Shown here in pieces: positions 44,053 through 52,682 of a stretch of 64,000 nt of DNA. A program made the position numbers and the translations under genes. Each line of letters begins with the position of its first letter. The first letter of the stretch is position 1. The stretch covers positions 930,001-994,000 of the forward strand of contig NZ_JAGJBZ010000001.1 in the NCBI RefSeq assembly GCF_020010925.1, given 5' to 3'. The stretch comes from Streptomyces griseiscabiei (lineage in GTDB: Bacteria; Actinomycetota; Actinomycetes; Streptomycetales; Streptomycetaceae). The notes under the pieces are model-generated. The model saw only the letters and a list, made by a program, of their open reading frames with translations. It was not told where the DNA came from and ran no database searches.

Positions 44053-44751
44053 GTGCCCACCCACCAGGAGAAGGAACAGCAGGAGAGGGAGCGGCAGGAG
44101 AAGGAGCAGCCGCGCCGCCGCCAGGCCCGCGGCGAGCGCCGTATCGCCCAGCTCCTCGAAGCCGCGGCTTCCGTGTTCTGCTCGACCGGGTACACCGCCG
44201 CCAGCACCAACGCCATCGCCCGCGAGGCGGGGGTCTCGCCGGGCACGCTGTACCAGTTCTTCCCGAACAAGGAAGCGATCGCGATCGAGCTGAGCGAGCG
44301 GCTCATGCACGAGATGCGCGAGACGTACGGCGAGGCGCTCGCCCCCGTGGATCCGGCGACCCCGCTGGAGGAGGCCGTCGGGGCCGCCGTCGACCGCTTC
44401 ATCGACTTCAACTGCCGGCACCCGGTGATCTTCACGCTGATGCACGGCCCGGACACCCCCGGCCGGATCGCCGAGCAGCACGACGCCCTCCACACCGCCC
44501 TGCTCACCCGGATCGAGGCGCTCCTCACCCCCTTCCTGCCGGACACACCGGCCGCCGACGTGACCCGTACCGCCCATGTCTGCGTGGCCGTGTACAAGGC
44601 CGGCCTGGAGCTGGTGCTCGGCCGGGAGGGCGCCGAGCGCGACGCGTACGTCCGGGAACTGAAGAACGTCCTGCTGGGCTATCTGCGGCCCCTGGTGGGC
44701 GACTGCCCGCCCGCGGCCCCGCCGGACTCCCCGCGGACCCCGGCCCCCTGA
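44053..44751 (+). CDS. TetR family transcriptional regulator
   Basis: The 232-aa regulator has an unusual Glu/Gln/Arg-rich charged N-terminus (residues 1-28). The TetR HTH follows (RIAQLLEAAASVFCSTGYTA, then NAIAREAGVSPGTLYQFFPN at about 54-73), and a C-terminal ligand domain. GTG start at 44053. Divergent orientation and the dyad between the genes suggest that it represses the MMPL exporter and itself, and is released by a pump substrate. The tail is Pro-rich. Confidence 0.92.
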   Translation: MPTHQEKEQQERERQEKEQPRRRQARGERRIAQLLEAAASVFCSTGYTAASTNAIAREAGVSPGTLYQFFPNKEAIAIELSERLMHEMRETYGEALAPVDPATPLEEAVGAAVDRFIDFNCRHPVIFTLMHGPDTPGRIAEQHDALHTALLTRIEALLTPFLPDTPAADVTRTAHVCVAVYKAGLELVLGREGAERDAYVRELKNVLLGYLRPLVGDCPPAAPPDSPRTPAP

Positions 44752-44798
44752 CCCCGGCCCCCCGACCCCGCCGCCCCACCACTCCCGCCCCACCTCTC

Positions 44799-44826
44799 TT
44801 GGATTCATACCCCTAGGGGGTATAAG
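44799..44826 (+). promoter_or_regulatory. copZA promoter with CsoR-type operator
   Basis: TTGGAT (44799-44804), 16 nt and TATAAG (44821-44826) form the promoter. The spacer holds the palindrome ATACCCCTAGGGGGTAT (44807-44823), which matches the known CsoR operator type (a TACCCC arm against GGGGTA). Copper would release the repressor. No csoR gene is in the window. Confidence 0.85.
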
Positions 44827-44894
44827 GTGGGTGTCCTGAAGGGTTACCCGAACACCTCCATGCCCCGAGCACACCCCCGACGAGGAGTAACGAC

Positions 44895-45134
44895 ATGACC
44901 GCCGAGACCGACACCCAGGGTTCCGTCACCGCCGTGTACAAGGTGAGCGGTATGAGCTGCGGCCACTGCGAAGGCGCCGTCTCCGGCGAGATCACCCAGC
45001 TCGCCGGGGTCTCCTCGGTGAAGGCCGTCGCCTCCACCGGCGAGGTCACCGTGGTCTCGGCCGCCCCGCTCGACGAGGAGGCCGTGCGCGCCGCCGTCGA
45101 CGAGGCGGGCTTCGAGCTGGTCGGCAAGGTCTGA
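44895..45134 (+). CDS. copZ: CopZ copper chaperone (HMA domain)
   Basis: This 79-aa ferredoxin-like HMA protein binds Cu(I) through Cys22 and Cys25 in GMSCGHC and passes it to the CopA ATPase encoded 19 nt downstream. ATG start with GAGGAG upstream. The region from YKVSGMSCGHCEGAV to the C-terminal GFELVGKV covers the whole fold. It is controlled by the CsoR-type operator just upstream. Confidence 0.95.
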   Translation: MTAETDTQGSVTAVYKVSGMSCGHCEGAVSGEITQLAGVSSVKAVASTGEVTVVSAAPLDEEAVRAAVDEAGFELVGKV

Positions 45135-45153
45135 CACCGACCCGGGCAAGGAC

Positions 45154-47460
45154 ATGACCAGCACCACCGCAGCGGCCCCCATAAGTGGCCCCGTCCACGA
45201 GGTCGAACTGACCATCGGCGGGATGACCTGCGCCTCCTGCGCGGCCCGCGTCGAGAAGAAGCTCAACCGCCTGGACGGGGTCACCGCCTCGGTGAACTAC
45301 GCCACCGAGAAGGCGAAGGTCACCTACCCCGCCGGGGTGGAGATCGCCGACCTGATCGCCACCGTGGTGAAGACGGGCTACACGGCCGAGGAGCCACCGC
45401 CCCCGGCCCTCCCGGAGGCCGGGGCCGGGGCCGGGGGTGCCGAGCACGCGGGTTCCGCCCCGGCGGAGGATCCCGAACTCGCCTCCCTGCGACAGCGGCT
45501 CACCGTCTCGGCACTGCTCGCGGCCCCCGTGATCCTCATGTCCATGGTCCCCGCCCTGCAGTTCGACAACTGGCAGTGGCTCTCGCTGACATTGGCCGCG
45601 CCGGTCGTCGTGTGGGGCGGGCTGCCCTTCCACCGGGCCGCGTTCACCAACCTCCGGCACGGCGCGGCCACGATGGACACACTCGTCTCCGTCGGCACGC
45701 TCGCCGCGTTCGGCTGGTCCCTGTGGGCCCTCTTCCGGGGCCACGCGGGAATGCCGGGCATGCGGCACGCCTTCGAGTTCACTGTCTCCCGTACGGCCGG
45801 AGGCACCGCCGCGGGGACCGCGGGACCATCGACGATCTATCTCGAAGTGGCCGCAGGGGTCGTCGCGTTCATCCTGCTCGGCCGGTATCTGGAGGCCCGC
45901 TCCAAGCGTCGCGCGGGTGCCGCGCTCAGGGCGCTGCTGGAGCTGGGCGCCAAGGACGTCTCGGTGCTCCGGGAGGGGCGGGAGACACGGATCCCGGTCG
46001 GCCTGCTGGCCGTCGGGGACCGTTTCGTCGTACGGCCCGGGGAGCGCTTCGCCACCGACGGCACCGTCGTCGAGGGGTCCTCCGCCGTCGACGCGTCCAT
46101 GCTGACCGGCGAGTCCGCGCCGGTGGACGTGACCGCCGGGGACGCCGTCACGGGCGCGACCGTGAACGCCGGGGGCCGGCTCGTCGTCGAGGCGACCCGG
46201 ATCGGCGCGGACACCCAGCTGGCCCGCACGGCACGGCTGGTCGAGGACGCGCAGAACGGCAAGGCCCGGGCGCAGCGGCTCGCCGACCGGATCTCGGCGG
46301 TGTTCGTGCCCGTCGTCGTCCTGGTCGCGGTCGCCACCTTCGGCGCCTGGCTCGGTCTCACGGACGACACCACCGCCGCCTTCACGGCGGCCGTCGCCGT
46401 GCTGATCATCGCCTGTCCGTGCGCGCTCGGCCTCGCCACCCCGACCGCCCTGATGGTCGGCACGGGGCGCGGCGCCCAGCTCGGCATCCTCATCAAGGGC
46501 CCCGAGGTCCTGGAGTCCACCCGCCGCATCGACACGGTCGTCCTGGACAAGACCGGCACGGTCACCACCGGCCGGATGGCGCTGCGGCACGTGCGCGTGG
46601 CCGCTCGCGCGGATGCCGATGCCGACGACGTGCTGCGCCTGGCGGGCGCCGTCGAACACGCCTCCGAGCACCCGGTGGGCCGGGCGATCGCCGCGGGTGC
46701 CGAGGAGCGCGTGGGCGCGCTGCCGCCCGTGGAGCGCTTCGAGAACCTGCCCGGAAGGGGCGTACGCGGCCGTGTGGCGGGCCACGACGTCGAGGTGGGC
46801 CGAATCCACGACACGCCGCTCCCCGAGGCCCTGAAGAGCGCCAAGGAGGCCGCCGAGGACGCGGGACACACCGCGGTCGTGGTCGTCCGCGACAGCGTGG
46901 CACTCGGTGTCGTCACGGTCGCCGACGCGGTCAAGGAGACCAGCGCCGAGGCCGTACGGCGGCTGCGCGCGCTCGGCCTCACCCCGATGCTGCTGACCGG
47001 GGACCACGCGCGCGTGGCCCGTTCCGTGGCCGCCGCGGTCGGTATCGCCCCGGAGCACGTCATCGCCGAGGTGCTCCCCGAGGACAAGGTCGCCGTCGTA
47101 CGGCGGCTCCAGGGCGAGGGCCGTACGGTCGCGATGGTCGGTGACGGGGTCAACGACGCGGCGGCGCTCGCGGCGGCCGACCTGGGGCTCGCGCTGGGCA
47201 CGGGGACGGACGCGGCGATCGAGGCGGCCGATCTGACACTGGTGCGCGGGGACCTGCGGGTGGCCGCCGACGCGATCCGGCTGTCGCGGCGGACGCTGTC
47301 CACGATCAAGGGCAATCTGGCCTGGGCCTTCGGATACAACCTGGCCGCGCTGCCGCTGGCCGCGGCCGGACTGCTCAACCCGATGATCGCTGGGGCGGCT
47401 ATGGCCTTTTCGTCCGTTTTCGTGGTAACGAACAGCTTGCGACTCAGGACATTTTCATGA
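45154..47460 (+). CDS. copA: Cu(I)-exporting P1B-type ATPase
   Basis: This 768-aa pump removes Cu(I) from the cytoplasm using ATP. It has an N-terminal HMA domain with GMTCASC (Cys26, Cys29), eight membrane helices, the actuator motif TGESAP, the transport motif Cys421-Pro-Cys423 (IIACPCALGLATP), the phosphorylation site DKTGT with Asp465, the HP motif SEHPVG and the hinge VGDGVNDAAAL. The C-terminal helices include YNLAALPLAA and MAFSSVFVVTNSLRLR, which carry the Asn/Tyr and Met/Ser copper-site residues of the P1B-1 class. Cotranscribed with copZ. Confidence 0.95.
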   Translation: MTSTTAAAPISGPVHEVELTIGGMTCASCAARVEKKLNRLDGVTASVNYATEKAKVTYPAGVEIADLIATVVKTGYTAEEPPPPALPEAGAGAGGAEHAGSAPAEDPELASLRQRLTVSALLAAPVILMSMVPALQFDNWQWLSLTLAAPVVVWGGLPFHRAAFTNLRHGAATMDTLVSVGTLAAFGWSLWALFRGHAGMPGMRHAFEFTVSRTAGGTAAGTAGPSTIYLEVAAGVVAFILLGRYLEARSKRRAGAALRALLELGAKDVSVLREGRETRIPVGLLAVGDRFVVRPGERFATDGTVVEGSSAVDASMLTGESAPVDVTAGDAVTGATVNAGGRLVVEATRIGADTQLARTARLVEDAQNGKARAQRLADRISAVFVPVVVLVAVATFGAWLGLTDDTTAAFTAAVAVLIIACPCALGLATPTALMVGTGRGAQLGILIKGPEVLESTRRIDTVVLDKTGTVTTGRMALRHVRVAARADADADDVLRLAGAVEHASEHPVGRAIAAGAEERVGALPPVERFENLPGRGVRGRVAGHDVEVGRIHDTPLPEALKSAKEAAEDAGHTAVVVVRDSVALGVVTVADAVKETSAEAVRRLRALGLTPMLLTGDHARVARSVAAAVGIAPEHVIAEVLPEDKVAVVRRLQGEGRTVAMVGDGVNDAAALAAADLGLALGTGTDAAIEAADLTLVRGDLRVAADAIRLSRRTLSTIKGNLAWAFGYNLAALPLAAAGLLNPMIAGAAMAFSSVFVVTNSLRLRTFS

Positions 47461-47918
47461 CTGGCGGGCAAAAGTCCCTCTAGAGTCCGGAAGCAGCCTC
47501 ACATAAGCTCTTCACAAGGCTCGCGCATCATCCTTACGCTGGGGTCTCGATCACCGAATCGGGTCTCTTACGTATCTTCAGGACATATGGCAAGAGACGC
47601 AGATCACAGTGATGTGAACGTAACCATCGAAGGGGTTCGTGAGTCTAAGTTGGCGATGTCAGAAGCGTCTTGGGGGGCGTGACTGACATCTGGGGATGTC
47701 TTGGGGGACGTTCCCGGAATTGCGTTGCCGGGGCACGTGCACCGGGGAGCTTTGAGCGGCCCTCCCGTACGTACGCGTCCCGGCAGACCGCACACCGACT
47801 CAGTGGAACAGATTCATACAGGTAGGACGAGCTCTGCTCGTTCAGCTCAGCGATTCAGGCGCTGTGCCCACCAAACGCCCGGCCGGATCCCGTGGGGGGA
47901 ATCCGCACCGGGACATGG

Positions 47919-47983
47919 GAAGGCGCCCTGCTCGCCGGCCCGTGGGGGGACCAGCGTTGCAGGGCGCCTTCTCCTTATTTTTC
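47919..47983 (+). terminator. strong hairpin with T-rich tail, no upstream gene
   Basis: GAAGGCGCCCTGC (47919-47931) and GCAGGGCGCCTTC (47959-47971) form a perfect 13-bp stem around a 27-nt loop, followed by TCCTTATTTTTC. This is a rho-independent terminator read from the plus strand. The nearest upstream plus-strand gene, copA, ends 458 nt earlier. Confidence 0.7.
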
Positions 47984-48001
47984 AAGGCTCGGTTCGCCTC
48001 C

Positions 48002-48095
48002 GGGGCGCAGAAGCCTGTGTCGAGAGCGCGACCGTGCTCGACCCCTCCTTCGTCGGGGCCTCCGCGCGGTCGCGCTCTCGACACAGGCGCGCCCC
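48002..48095. repeat. large palindrome with 22-bp perfect arms
   Basis: The arms 48013-48034 and 48067-48088 are perfect 22-base reverse complements (first arm begins GCCTGTGTCGAGAGC). An outer 7-bp stem, GGGGCGC (48002-48008) with GCGCCCC (48089-48095), is offset by a 4-base bulge, and the 32-nt loop can form a small CCCC/GGGG stem. Confidence 0.9.
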
Positions 48096-48148
48096 TTCGG
48101 CTCACTCACCGTAGGGCGCCCCATGCCGTAGTGGGCGAGCACAGCAAG

Positions 48149-48183
48149 GGGGCCCGTGCGGAGGAGTTCTCCGCACGGGCCCC
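48149..48183 (-). terminator. citrate synthase terminator
   Basis: GGGGCCCGTGCGGAG (48149-48163) and CTCCGCACGGGCCCC (48169-48183) form a perfect 15-bp stem with loop GAGTT, 20 nt after the citA stop. Confidence 0.9.
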
Positions 48184-48202
48184 TCTGCTACGAGTACTCC
48201 GC

Positions 48203-49492
48203 TCAGCGGGCCTCTACCGGGACGAAGTCGCGCTCGACCACGCCCGTGTAGATCTGGCGCGGGCGGCCGATGCGGGAGCCGGGCTCCTTGATCATCTCGT
48301 GCCACTGGGCGATCCAGCCGGGGAGGCGGCCGAGGGCGAAGAGGACCGTGAACATCTCGGTCGGGAAGCCCATGGCGCGGTAGATCAGACCCGTGTAGAA
48401 GTCCACGTTCGGGTAGAGGTTGCGCGAGACGAAGTAGTCGTCGGAGAGCGCGTGCTCCTCCAGCTTCAGCGCGATGTCCAGCAGCTCGTCGGACTTGCCG
48501 AGGGCCGAGAGGACATCGTGCGCGGCAGCCTTGATGATCTTGGCGCGCGGGTCGAAGGACTTGTACACCCGGTGGCCGAAGCCCATCAGGCGGACGCCGT
48601 CCTCCTTGTTCTTCACCTTGCGGATGAAGGAGTCGACATCGCCGCCGTTGGCCTGGATGCCCTCCAGCATCTCCAGCACGGACTGGTTGGCGCCGCCGTG
48701 CAGCGGGCCCCAGAGCGCGGAGATACCGGCGGAGATCGAGGCGAACATGTTCGCCTGCGAGGAGCCGACCAGCCGGACCGTGGAGGTCGAGCAGTTCTGC
48801 TCGTGGTCCGCGTGCAGGATGAGCAGCTTGTCGAGCGCGGAGACGACGACCGGGTCGAGGTCGTACTCCTGGGCCGGGACCGAGAAGGTCATGCGCAGGA
48901 AGTTCTCGACGTAACCGAGGTCGTTGCGCGGGTAGACGAACGGGTGACCGATCGACTTCTTGTACGCGTATGCCGCGATGGTCGGCAGCTTGGCGAGCAG
49001 GCGGATCGTGGAGAGGTTGCGCTGCCGCTCGTCGAACGGGTTGTGGCTGTCCTGGTAGAACGTCGACAGGGCGCTGACCACGGAGGACAGCATCGCCATC
49101 GGGTGGGCGTCCCGGGGGAAGCCGCGGTAGAAGTTCTTGACGTCCTCGTGCAGCAGGGTGTGCTGCGTGATCTCGTTCTGGAACGTGGAGAGCTCGTCGA
49201 CGGTCGGAAGCTCGCCGTTGATCAGCAGGTACGCCACCTCCAGGAAGGTGGAGCGCTCGGCCAGCTGCTCGATCGGGTACCCGCGGTACCGAAGGATGCC
49301 CTGCTCACCGTCGAGATAGGTGATCGCGGATTTATAGGCAGCGGTGTTGCCGTAACCGCTGTCCAGGGTGACCAGACCGGTCTGGGCCCGGAGCTTCCCG
49401 ATGTCGAAGCCCTGGTCGCCGACGGTGCTGTCGATCACCGGGTAGGTGTACTCGCCGTCGCCGTACCGCAGTACTACAGAGTTGTCGCTCAC
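48203..49492 (-). CDS. citA: citrate synthase
   Basis: This enzyme condenses oxaloacetate and acetyl-CoA to citrate, the entry step of the TCA cycle. The 429 aa match the type II (hexameric) form. Conserved segments are LDSGYGNTAAYKSAITYLDG, ILRYRGYPIEQLAE, LHADHEQNCSTSTVRLVGSS, ALWGPLHGGANQSVLEML (active-site His), MGFGHRVYKSFDPRAKI (catalytic His and Asp) and PNVDFYTGLIYRAMGFP. GTG 49492 starts the typical MSDNSVVLRYGDG N-terminus and has GAGGGA 4-6 nt upstream. In S. coelicolor citA mutants are affected in morphological differentiation, so linkage to the surface-coat genes is of interest. Confidence 0.96.
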   Translation of the reverse strand: MSDNSVVLRYGDGEYTYPVIDSTVGDQGFDIGKLRAQTGLVTLDSGYGNTAAYKSAITYLDGEQGILRYRGYPIEQLAERSTFLEVAYLLINGELPTVDELSTFQNEITQHTLLHEDVKNFYRGFPRDAHPMAMLSSVVSALSTFYQDSHNPFDERQRNLSTIRLLAKLPTIAAYAYKKSIGHPFVYPRNDLGYVENFLRMTFSVPAQEYDLDPVVVSALDKLLILHADHEQNCSTSTVRLVGSSQANMFASISAGISALWGPLHGGANQSVLEMLEGIQANGGDVDSFIRKVKNKEDGVRLMGFGHRVYKSFDPRAKIIKAAAHDVLSALGKSDELLDIALKLEEHALSDDYFVSRNLYPNVDFYTGLIYRAMGFPTEMFTVLFALGRLPGWIAQWHEMIKEPGSRIGRPRQIYTGVVERDFVPVEAR

Positions 49493-49680
49493 GTCATCCC
49501 TCACCGACGTAGTGCCTCTTCTTCGAGGTGCCCTGACTGTCTCTACCATCCCCCAATTGGCTCTGAAGAGTGCACTCGGGGTCGACCATCGGGCCCATCG
49601 GCGGCACTGAGTGCCGCCAACCTGTTCATCCTGCCCGTTCCGTCCAGCATCTGGAAGGGCTGTGTGACCTTTACGACTCG

Positions 49681-49694
49681 TTTGATCGATCAAA
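49681..49694. promoter_or_regulatory. 14-bp palindrome upstream of citA
   Basis: TTTGATCGATCAAA is a perfect palindrome and very AT-rich for this genome. It lies 190 nt upstream of the citA start and about 40 nt from the recD2 stop. It may be an operator, or part of the citA promoter region (49493-49731), which otherwise shows no clear boxes. Confidence 0.4.
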
Positions 49695-49731
49695 TTTCAC
49701 TCACGAGGCGACGGGCCTTCACGAGAGGTAC

Positions 49732-51990
49732 TCACAGTGACCGGGGCGCGAGCCGGAAGTCGAGGGCCGTGCACCGCCGTCCCGCCGAGACCGTGCGGAC
49801 CGCCTGGCCGATCGCCTTGCGCGAGCCGACGAGGACGACCAGCTTCTTCGCCCTGGTCACGGCCGTATACAAAAGGTTGCGCTGGAGCATCATCCAGGCT
49901 CCGGTGGTGACCGGGATCACCACGGCCGGGTACTCGCTGCCCTGGGACCGGTGGATCGTCACCGCGTAGGCGTGCGCCAGCTCGTCCAGTTCGTCGAACT
50001 CGTACGGAACCTCCTCGTCCTCGTCGGTGCGGACCGTCAGCCGCTGGTCGACCGGGTCGAGAGCGGTGACCACGCCGACGGTGCCGTTGAAGACGCCGTT
50101 CTCGCCCTTGTCGTAGTTGTTGCGGATCTGGGTGACCTTGTCGCCGACGCGGAAGACCCGGCCGCCGAAGCGCTTCTCGGGCAGGTCGGGGCGGGCGGGT
50201 GTGATGGCCTGCTGCAGCAGGCCGTTGAGGTTGCCGGCGCCCGCCGGGCCCCGGTGCATGGGCGCCAGCACCTGCACGTCCCGGCGCGGGTCGAGCCCGA
50301 ACTTGGCCGGAATACGACGGGCCGCGACATCCACGGTGAGCCGGCCGGCCTCCTCCGTCTCGTCCTCGACGAAGAGGAAGAAGTCCTTCATGCCGTCGGT
50401 GACCGGATGCTGCCCGGAGTTGATGCGGTGCGCGTTGGTCACCACGCCGGACTGCTGGGCCTGGCGGAAGACCTTGGTGAGGCGGACGGCGGGGATCGGG
50501 CCGCCGTCCGCGAGCAGGTCGCGGAGGACCTCCCCGGCGCCGACGCTGGGGAGCTGGTCGACGTCGCCGACGAAGAGGAGGTGGGCGCCCGGCGGCACCG
50601 CCTTCACCAGCTTGTTGGCGAGGAGGAGGTCCAGCATCGAGGCCTCGTCGACCACCACCAGGTCGGCGTCGAGCGGGCGGTCCTTGTCGTAGGCCGCGTC
50701 GCCGCCGGGCTTCAGCTCCAGCAGGCGGTGGACGGTGGAGGCCTCGGCGTCGGTCAGTTCGGCGAGGCGTTTGGCGGCGCGGCCGGTGGGGGCGGCGAGC
50801 ACGACCTTCGCCTTCTTCGCGCGGGCCAGTTCGACGATCGAGCGGACCGTGAAGGACTTGCCGCAGCCCGGGCCGCCGGTCAGCACGGCCACCTTCTCGG
50901 TGAGAGCCAGGCGGACGGCCGCCTCCTGCTCGGGCGCCAACTCCGCGCCCGTACGCCCCCTCAGCCAGGCCAGCGCCTTGTCCCAGGCCACGTCGTGGAA
51001 GCCGGGCATCCGGTCCTCGCCGGTGCGCAGGAGGCGCAGCAGCTGGGCGGAGAGGGAGAGTTCGGCGCGGTGGAAGGGGACGAGGTAGATCGCGGTGACG
51101 GGGTCTCCCCCGTCCTGGCCCGGCACCTTCTCGCGCACCACGCCGGGTTCGCCGGAGTCCTCGTCGGGCAGGGCGAGTTCGGCCAGGCACTCGATGACCA
51201 GCCCCGTGTCGACCTGGAGGAGTTTGACCGCGTCGGCGATCAGCCGCTCCTCCGGGAGGTAGCAGTTGCCCTGGTCGGTGGCCTGCGAAAGGGCGTACTG
51301 GAGGCCCGCCTTGACGCGCTCGGGGCTGTCGTGCGGGATGCCGACGGACTGGGCGATCTTGTCGGCGGTGAGGAAGCCGATGCCCCAGACGTCGGCGGCG
51401 AGGCGGTACGGCTGGTTCTTCACGACGCCGATCGAGGCGTCGCCGTACTTCTTGTAGATGCGCACGGCGATGGACGTGGACACCTCCACCGTCTGGAGGA
51501 AGAGCATGACCTCCTTGATCGCCTTCTGTTCCTCCCAGGCGTCGGCGATCTTCTTGGTGCGCTTGGGGCCTAGGCCCGGGACCTCGATGAGGCGCTTGGG
51601 CTCCTCCTCGATGATCTGCAGGGTGTCCAGGCCGAAGTGCTGGGTGATGCGGTCCGCGAAGATCGGGCCGATGCCCTTGACCAGGCCGGAGCCGAGGTAG
51701 CGGCGGATGCCCTGGACGGTGGCGGGGAGCACGGTGGTGTAGTTCTCGACGGTGAACTGCTTGCCGTACTGCTGGTGGGAGCCCCAACGGCCCTCCATAC
51801 GGAGGGATTCGCCCACCTGCGCGCCCAGCAGCGCGCCGACGACGGTGAGGAGGTCGCCGCCGCCCCGGCCGGTGTCCACGCGCGCGACGGTATAGCCGTT
51901 GTCCTCGTTGGCGTACGTGATGCGTTCGAGCACGCCTTCGAGGACCGCGAGTCGCCGTTCCCCCGGGGGGTTTCCCGCCTGTTGAGCCAT
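49732..51990 (-). CDS. recD2: RecD2-type SF1B DNA helicase
   Basis: This 752-aa ATP-dependent 5'-3' helicase has no RecBC partners. It has the RecD2 N-terminal domain (AVLEGVLERITYANEDNGYTV), a tandem HhH region (GSGLVKGIGPIFADRI, VPGLGPKRTKKIADAW), the AAA/SF1B core with Walker A TGGPGCGKSFT near residue 370, Walker B VVDEASMLD, and the C-terminal UvrD-like motifs with AYAVTIHRSQGSEYPAVVIP and LLYTAVTRAKKLVVLVG. ATG start. It is likely involved in repair or replication-fork processing. Confidence 0.93.
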   Translation of the reverse strand: MAQQAGNPPGERRLAVLEGVLERITYANEDNGYTVARVDTGRGGGDLLTVVGALLGAQVGESLRMEGRWGSHQQYGKQFTVENYTTVLPATVQGIRRYLGSGLVKGIGPIFADRITQHFGLDTLQIIEEEPKRLIEVPGLGPKRTKKIADAWEEQKAIKEVMLFLQTVEVSTSIAVRIYKKYGDASIGVVKNQPYRLAADVWGIGFLTADKIAQSVGIPHDSPERVKAGLQYALSQATDQGNCYLPEERLIADAVKLLQVDTGLVIECLAELALPDEDSGEPGVVREKVPGQDGGDPVTAIYLVPFHRAELSLSAQLLRLLRTGEDRMPGFHDVAWDKALAWLRGRTGAELAPEQEAAVRLALTEKVAVLTGGPGCGKSFTVRSIVELARAKKAKVVLAAPTGRAAKRLAELTDAEASTVHRLLELKPGGDAAYDKDRPLDADLVVVDEASMLDLLLANKLVKAVPPGAHLLFVGDVDQLPSVGAGEVLRDLLADGGPIPAVRLTKVFRQAQQSGVVTNAHRINSGQHPVTDGMKDFFLFVEDETEEAGRLTVDVAARRIPAKFGLDPRRDVQVLAPMHRGPAGAGNLNGLLQQAITPARPDLPEKRFGGRVFRVGDKVTQIRNNYDKGENGVFNGTVGVVTALDPVDQRLTVRTDEDEEVPYEFDELDELAHAYAVTIHRSQGSEYPAVVIPVTTGAWMMLQRNLLYTAVTRAKKLVVLVGSRKAIGQAVRTVSAGRRCTALDFRLAPRSL

Positions 51991-52018
51991 GGGGCGACGG
52001 TACCGGGGAGGTGTGACA

Positions 52019-52045
52019 GGGCGCCCCGCCGGGAGCGGGGCGCCC
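52019..52045 (-). terminator. terminator of the small exported protein gene
   Basis: GGGCGCCCCGC (52019-52029), loop CGGGA and GCGGGGCGCCC (52035-52045) make a perfect 11-bp stem 28 nt after the stop at 52073 and before the recD2 start region. Confidence 0.85.
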
Positions 52046-52072
52046 GTGCCGTCCGACGGGCCCGGCGGATGC

Positions 52073-52369
52073 TCAGAGGATGAAGACGCTCTGCGCCGTC
52101 TCCGTCTGGTACGTCTCGCCCGGATACACCAGCCACTCGACCGGGCCGCCGCAGTCCGCTCCGGAGTGGACCTCGGCGATGGCGTCGGTGTGGTTGGCCA
52201 CCGACGACGGCAACCGGTCGACGGGGTAACAGCCGCTCGGGTTCTCGTATCCGATGTCGTTGATGATCAGGACGCCTTCCGCCGCGTACGCCGATCCCGG
52301 CACCGCGACCGTCAGGGTCACGGCGGCCGCGAGTGCCCCCAGGGCCACGGCCCTACGTCGTCGCATCAT
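52073..52369 (-). CDS. small exported protein, unknown function
   Basis: This 98-aa protein has a Sec signal peptide (MMRRRRAVALGALAAAVTLT...AYA, cleavage near residue 29) and a mature domain of about 69 residues with two cysteines (PSGCYPVD and ADCGGPVEW), likely one disulfide. AGGAGGGGG lies 9 nt before the start, so the longer upstream reading frame is rejected. I recognise no family. It diverges from the ribose operon repressor gene; the 310-nt gap holds the operators described below. Confidence 0.8.
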   Translation of the reverse strand: MMRRRRAVALGALAAAVTLTVAVPGSAYAAEGVLIINDIGYENPSGCYPVDRLPSSVANHTDAIAEVHSGADCGGPVEWLVYPGETYQTETAQSVFIL

Positions 52370-52619
52370 GGTGGGATCCCCCTCCTGGCGCGGACCGCCC
52401 TGATGCAGCCCACAGCCGTCACCCAAGGTATGCGATCGAGTTCGTTGTGTAATCAGCGCACGGAGGTGCCGCCCGCGCCATCGGAGTGCGCCTCGCGACT
52501 TCCGGAAGGACGTCGCACCGGTCGGCACGCAGGAGTGCGCGCCGGGGCACCCGGGACCTCGGTCGCGACCTCGGTCACGATTGGATTTCAGCCACCGCCG
52601 CCCCCTTGCCCCGGCCATG

Positions 52620-52655
52620 TGGAATCGATTCCAATCGGTCGTGAAATCGATTCCA
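52620..52655 (+). promoter_or_regulatory. two LacI-type operators upstream of rbsR
   Basis: TGGAATCGATTCCA (52620-52633, perfect palindrome) and TGAAATCGATTCCA (52642-52655) are spaced 22 bp centre to centre, with the central CG typical of LacI-family sites. The second lies 27 nt before the repressor start, so autoregulation of the whole operon is likely. Confidence 0.85.
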
Positions 52656-52682
52656 TGAGTTCCACGAGGAGGTGGAGCGGCG

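Larger units (their letters stand above)
47461..48202. other. 740-bp structured intergenic region, candidate small RNA
   Basis: No credible protein gene is present between copA and citA. The sequence is less GC-rich than its surroundings between about 47480 and 47700. It contains several hairpins, a strong terminator on the plus strand (47919-47983) with no gene before it on that strand, and a very long palindrome (48002-48095). I recall that a small RNA (scr2736) has been reported next to the citrate synthase gene in S. coelicolor, which would fit this position; I cannot check it. Confidence 0.45.

Noticed and set aside
47587..47682. 31-codon frame starting MARDADHSDVNV in the copA-citA gap
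   Set aside because: Third positions are not G/C-biased, there is no good ribosome binding site and no recognised family; I treat the region as non-coding but cannot exclude a small peptide.
47820..47990. Possible riboswitch (c-di-AMP ydaO type was considered)
   Set aside because: I could not align the conserved ydaO core, and no plus-strand gene follows the terminator.
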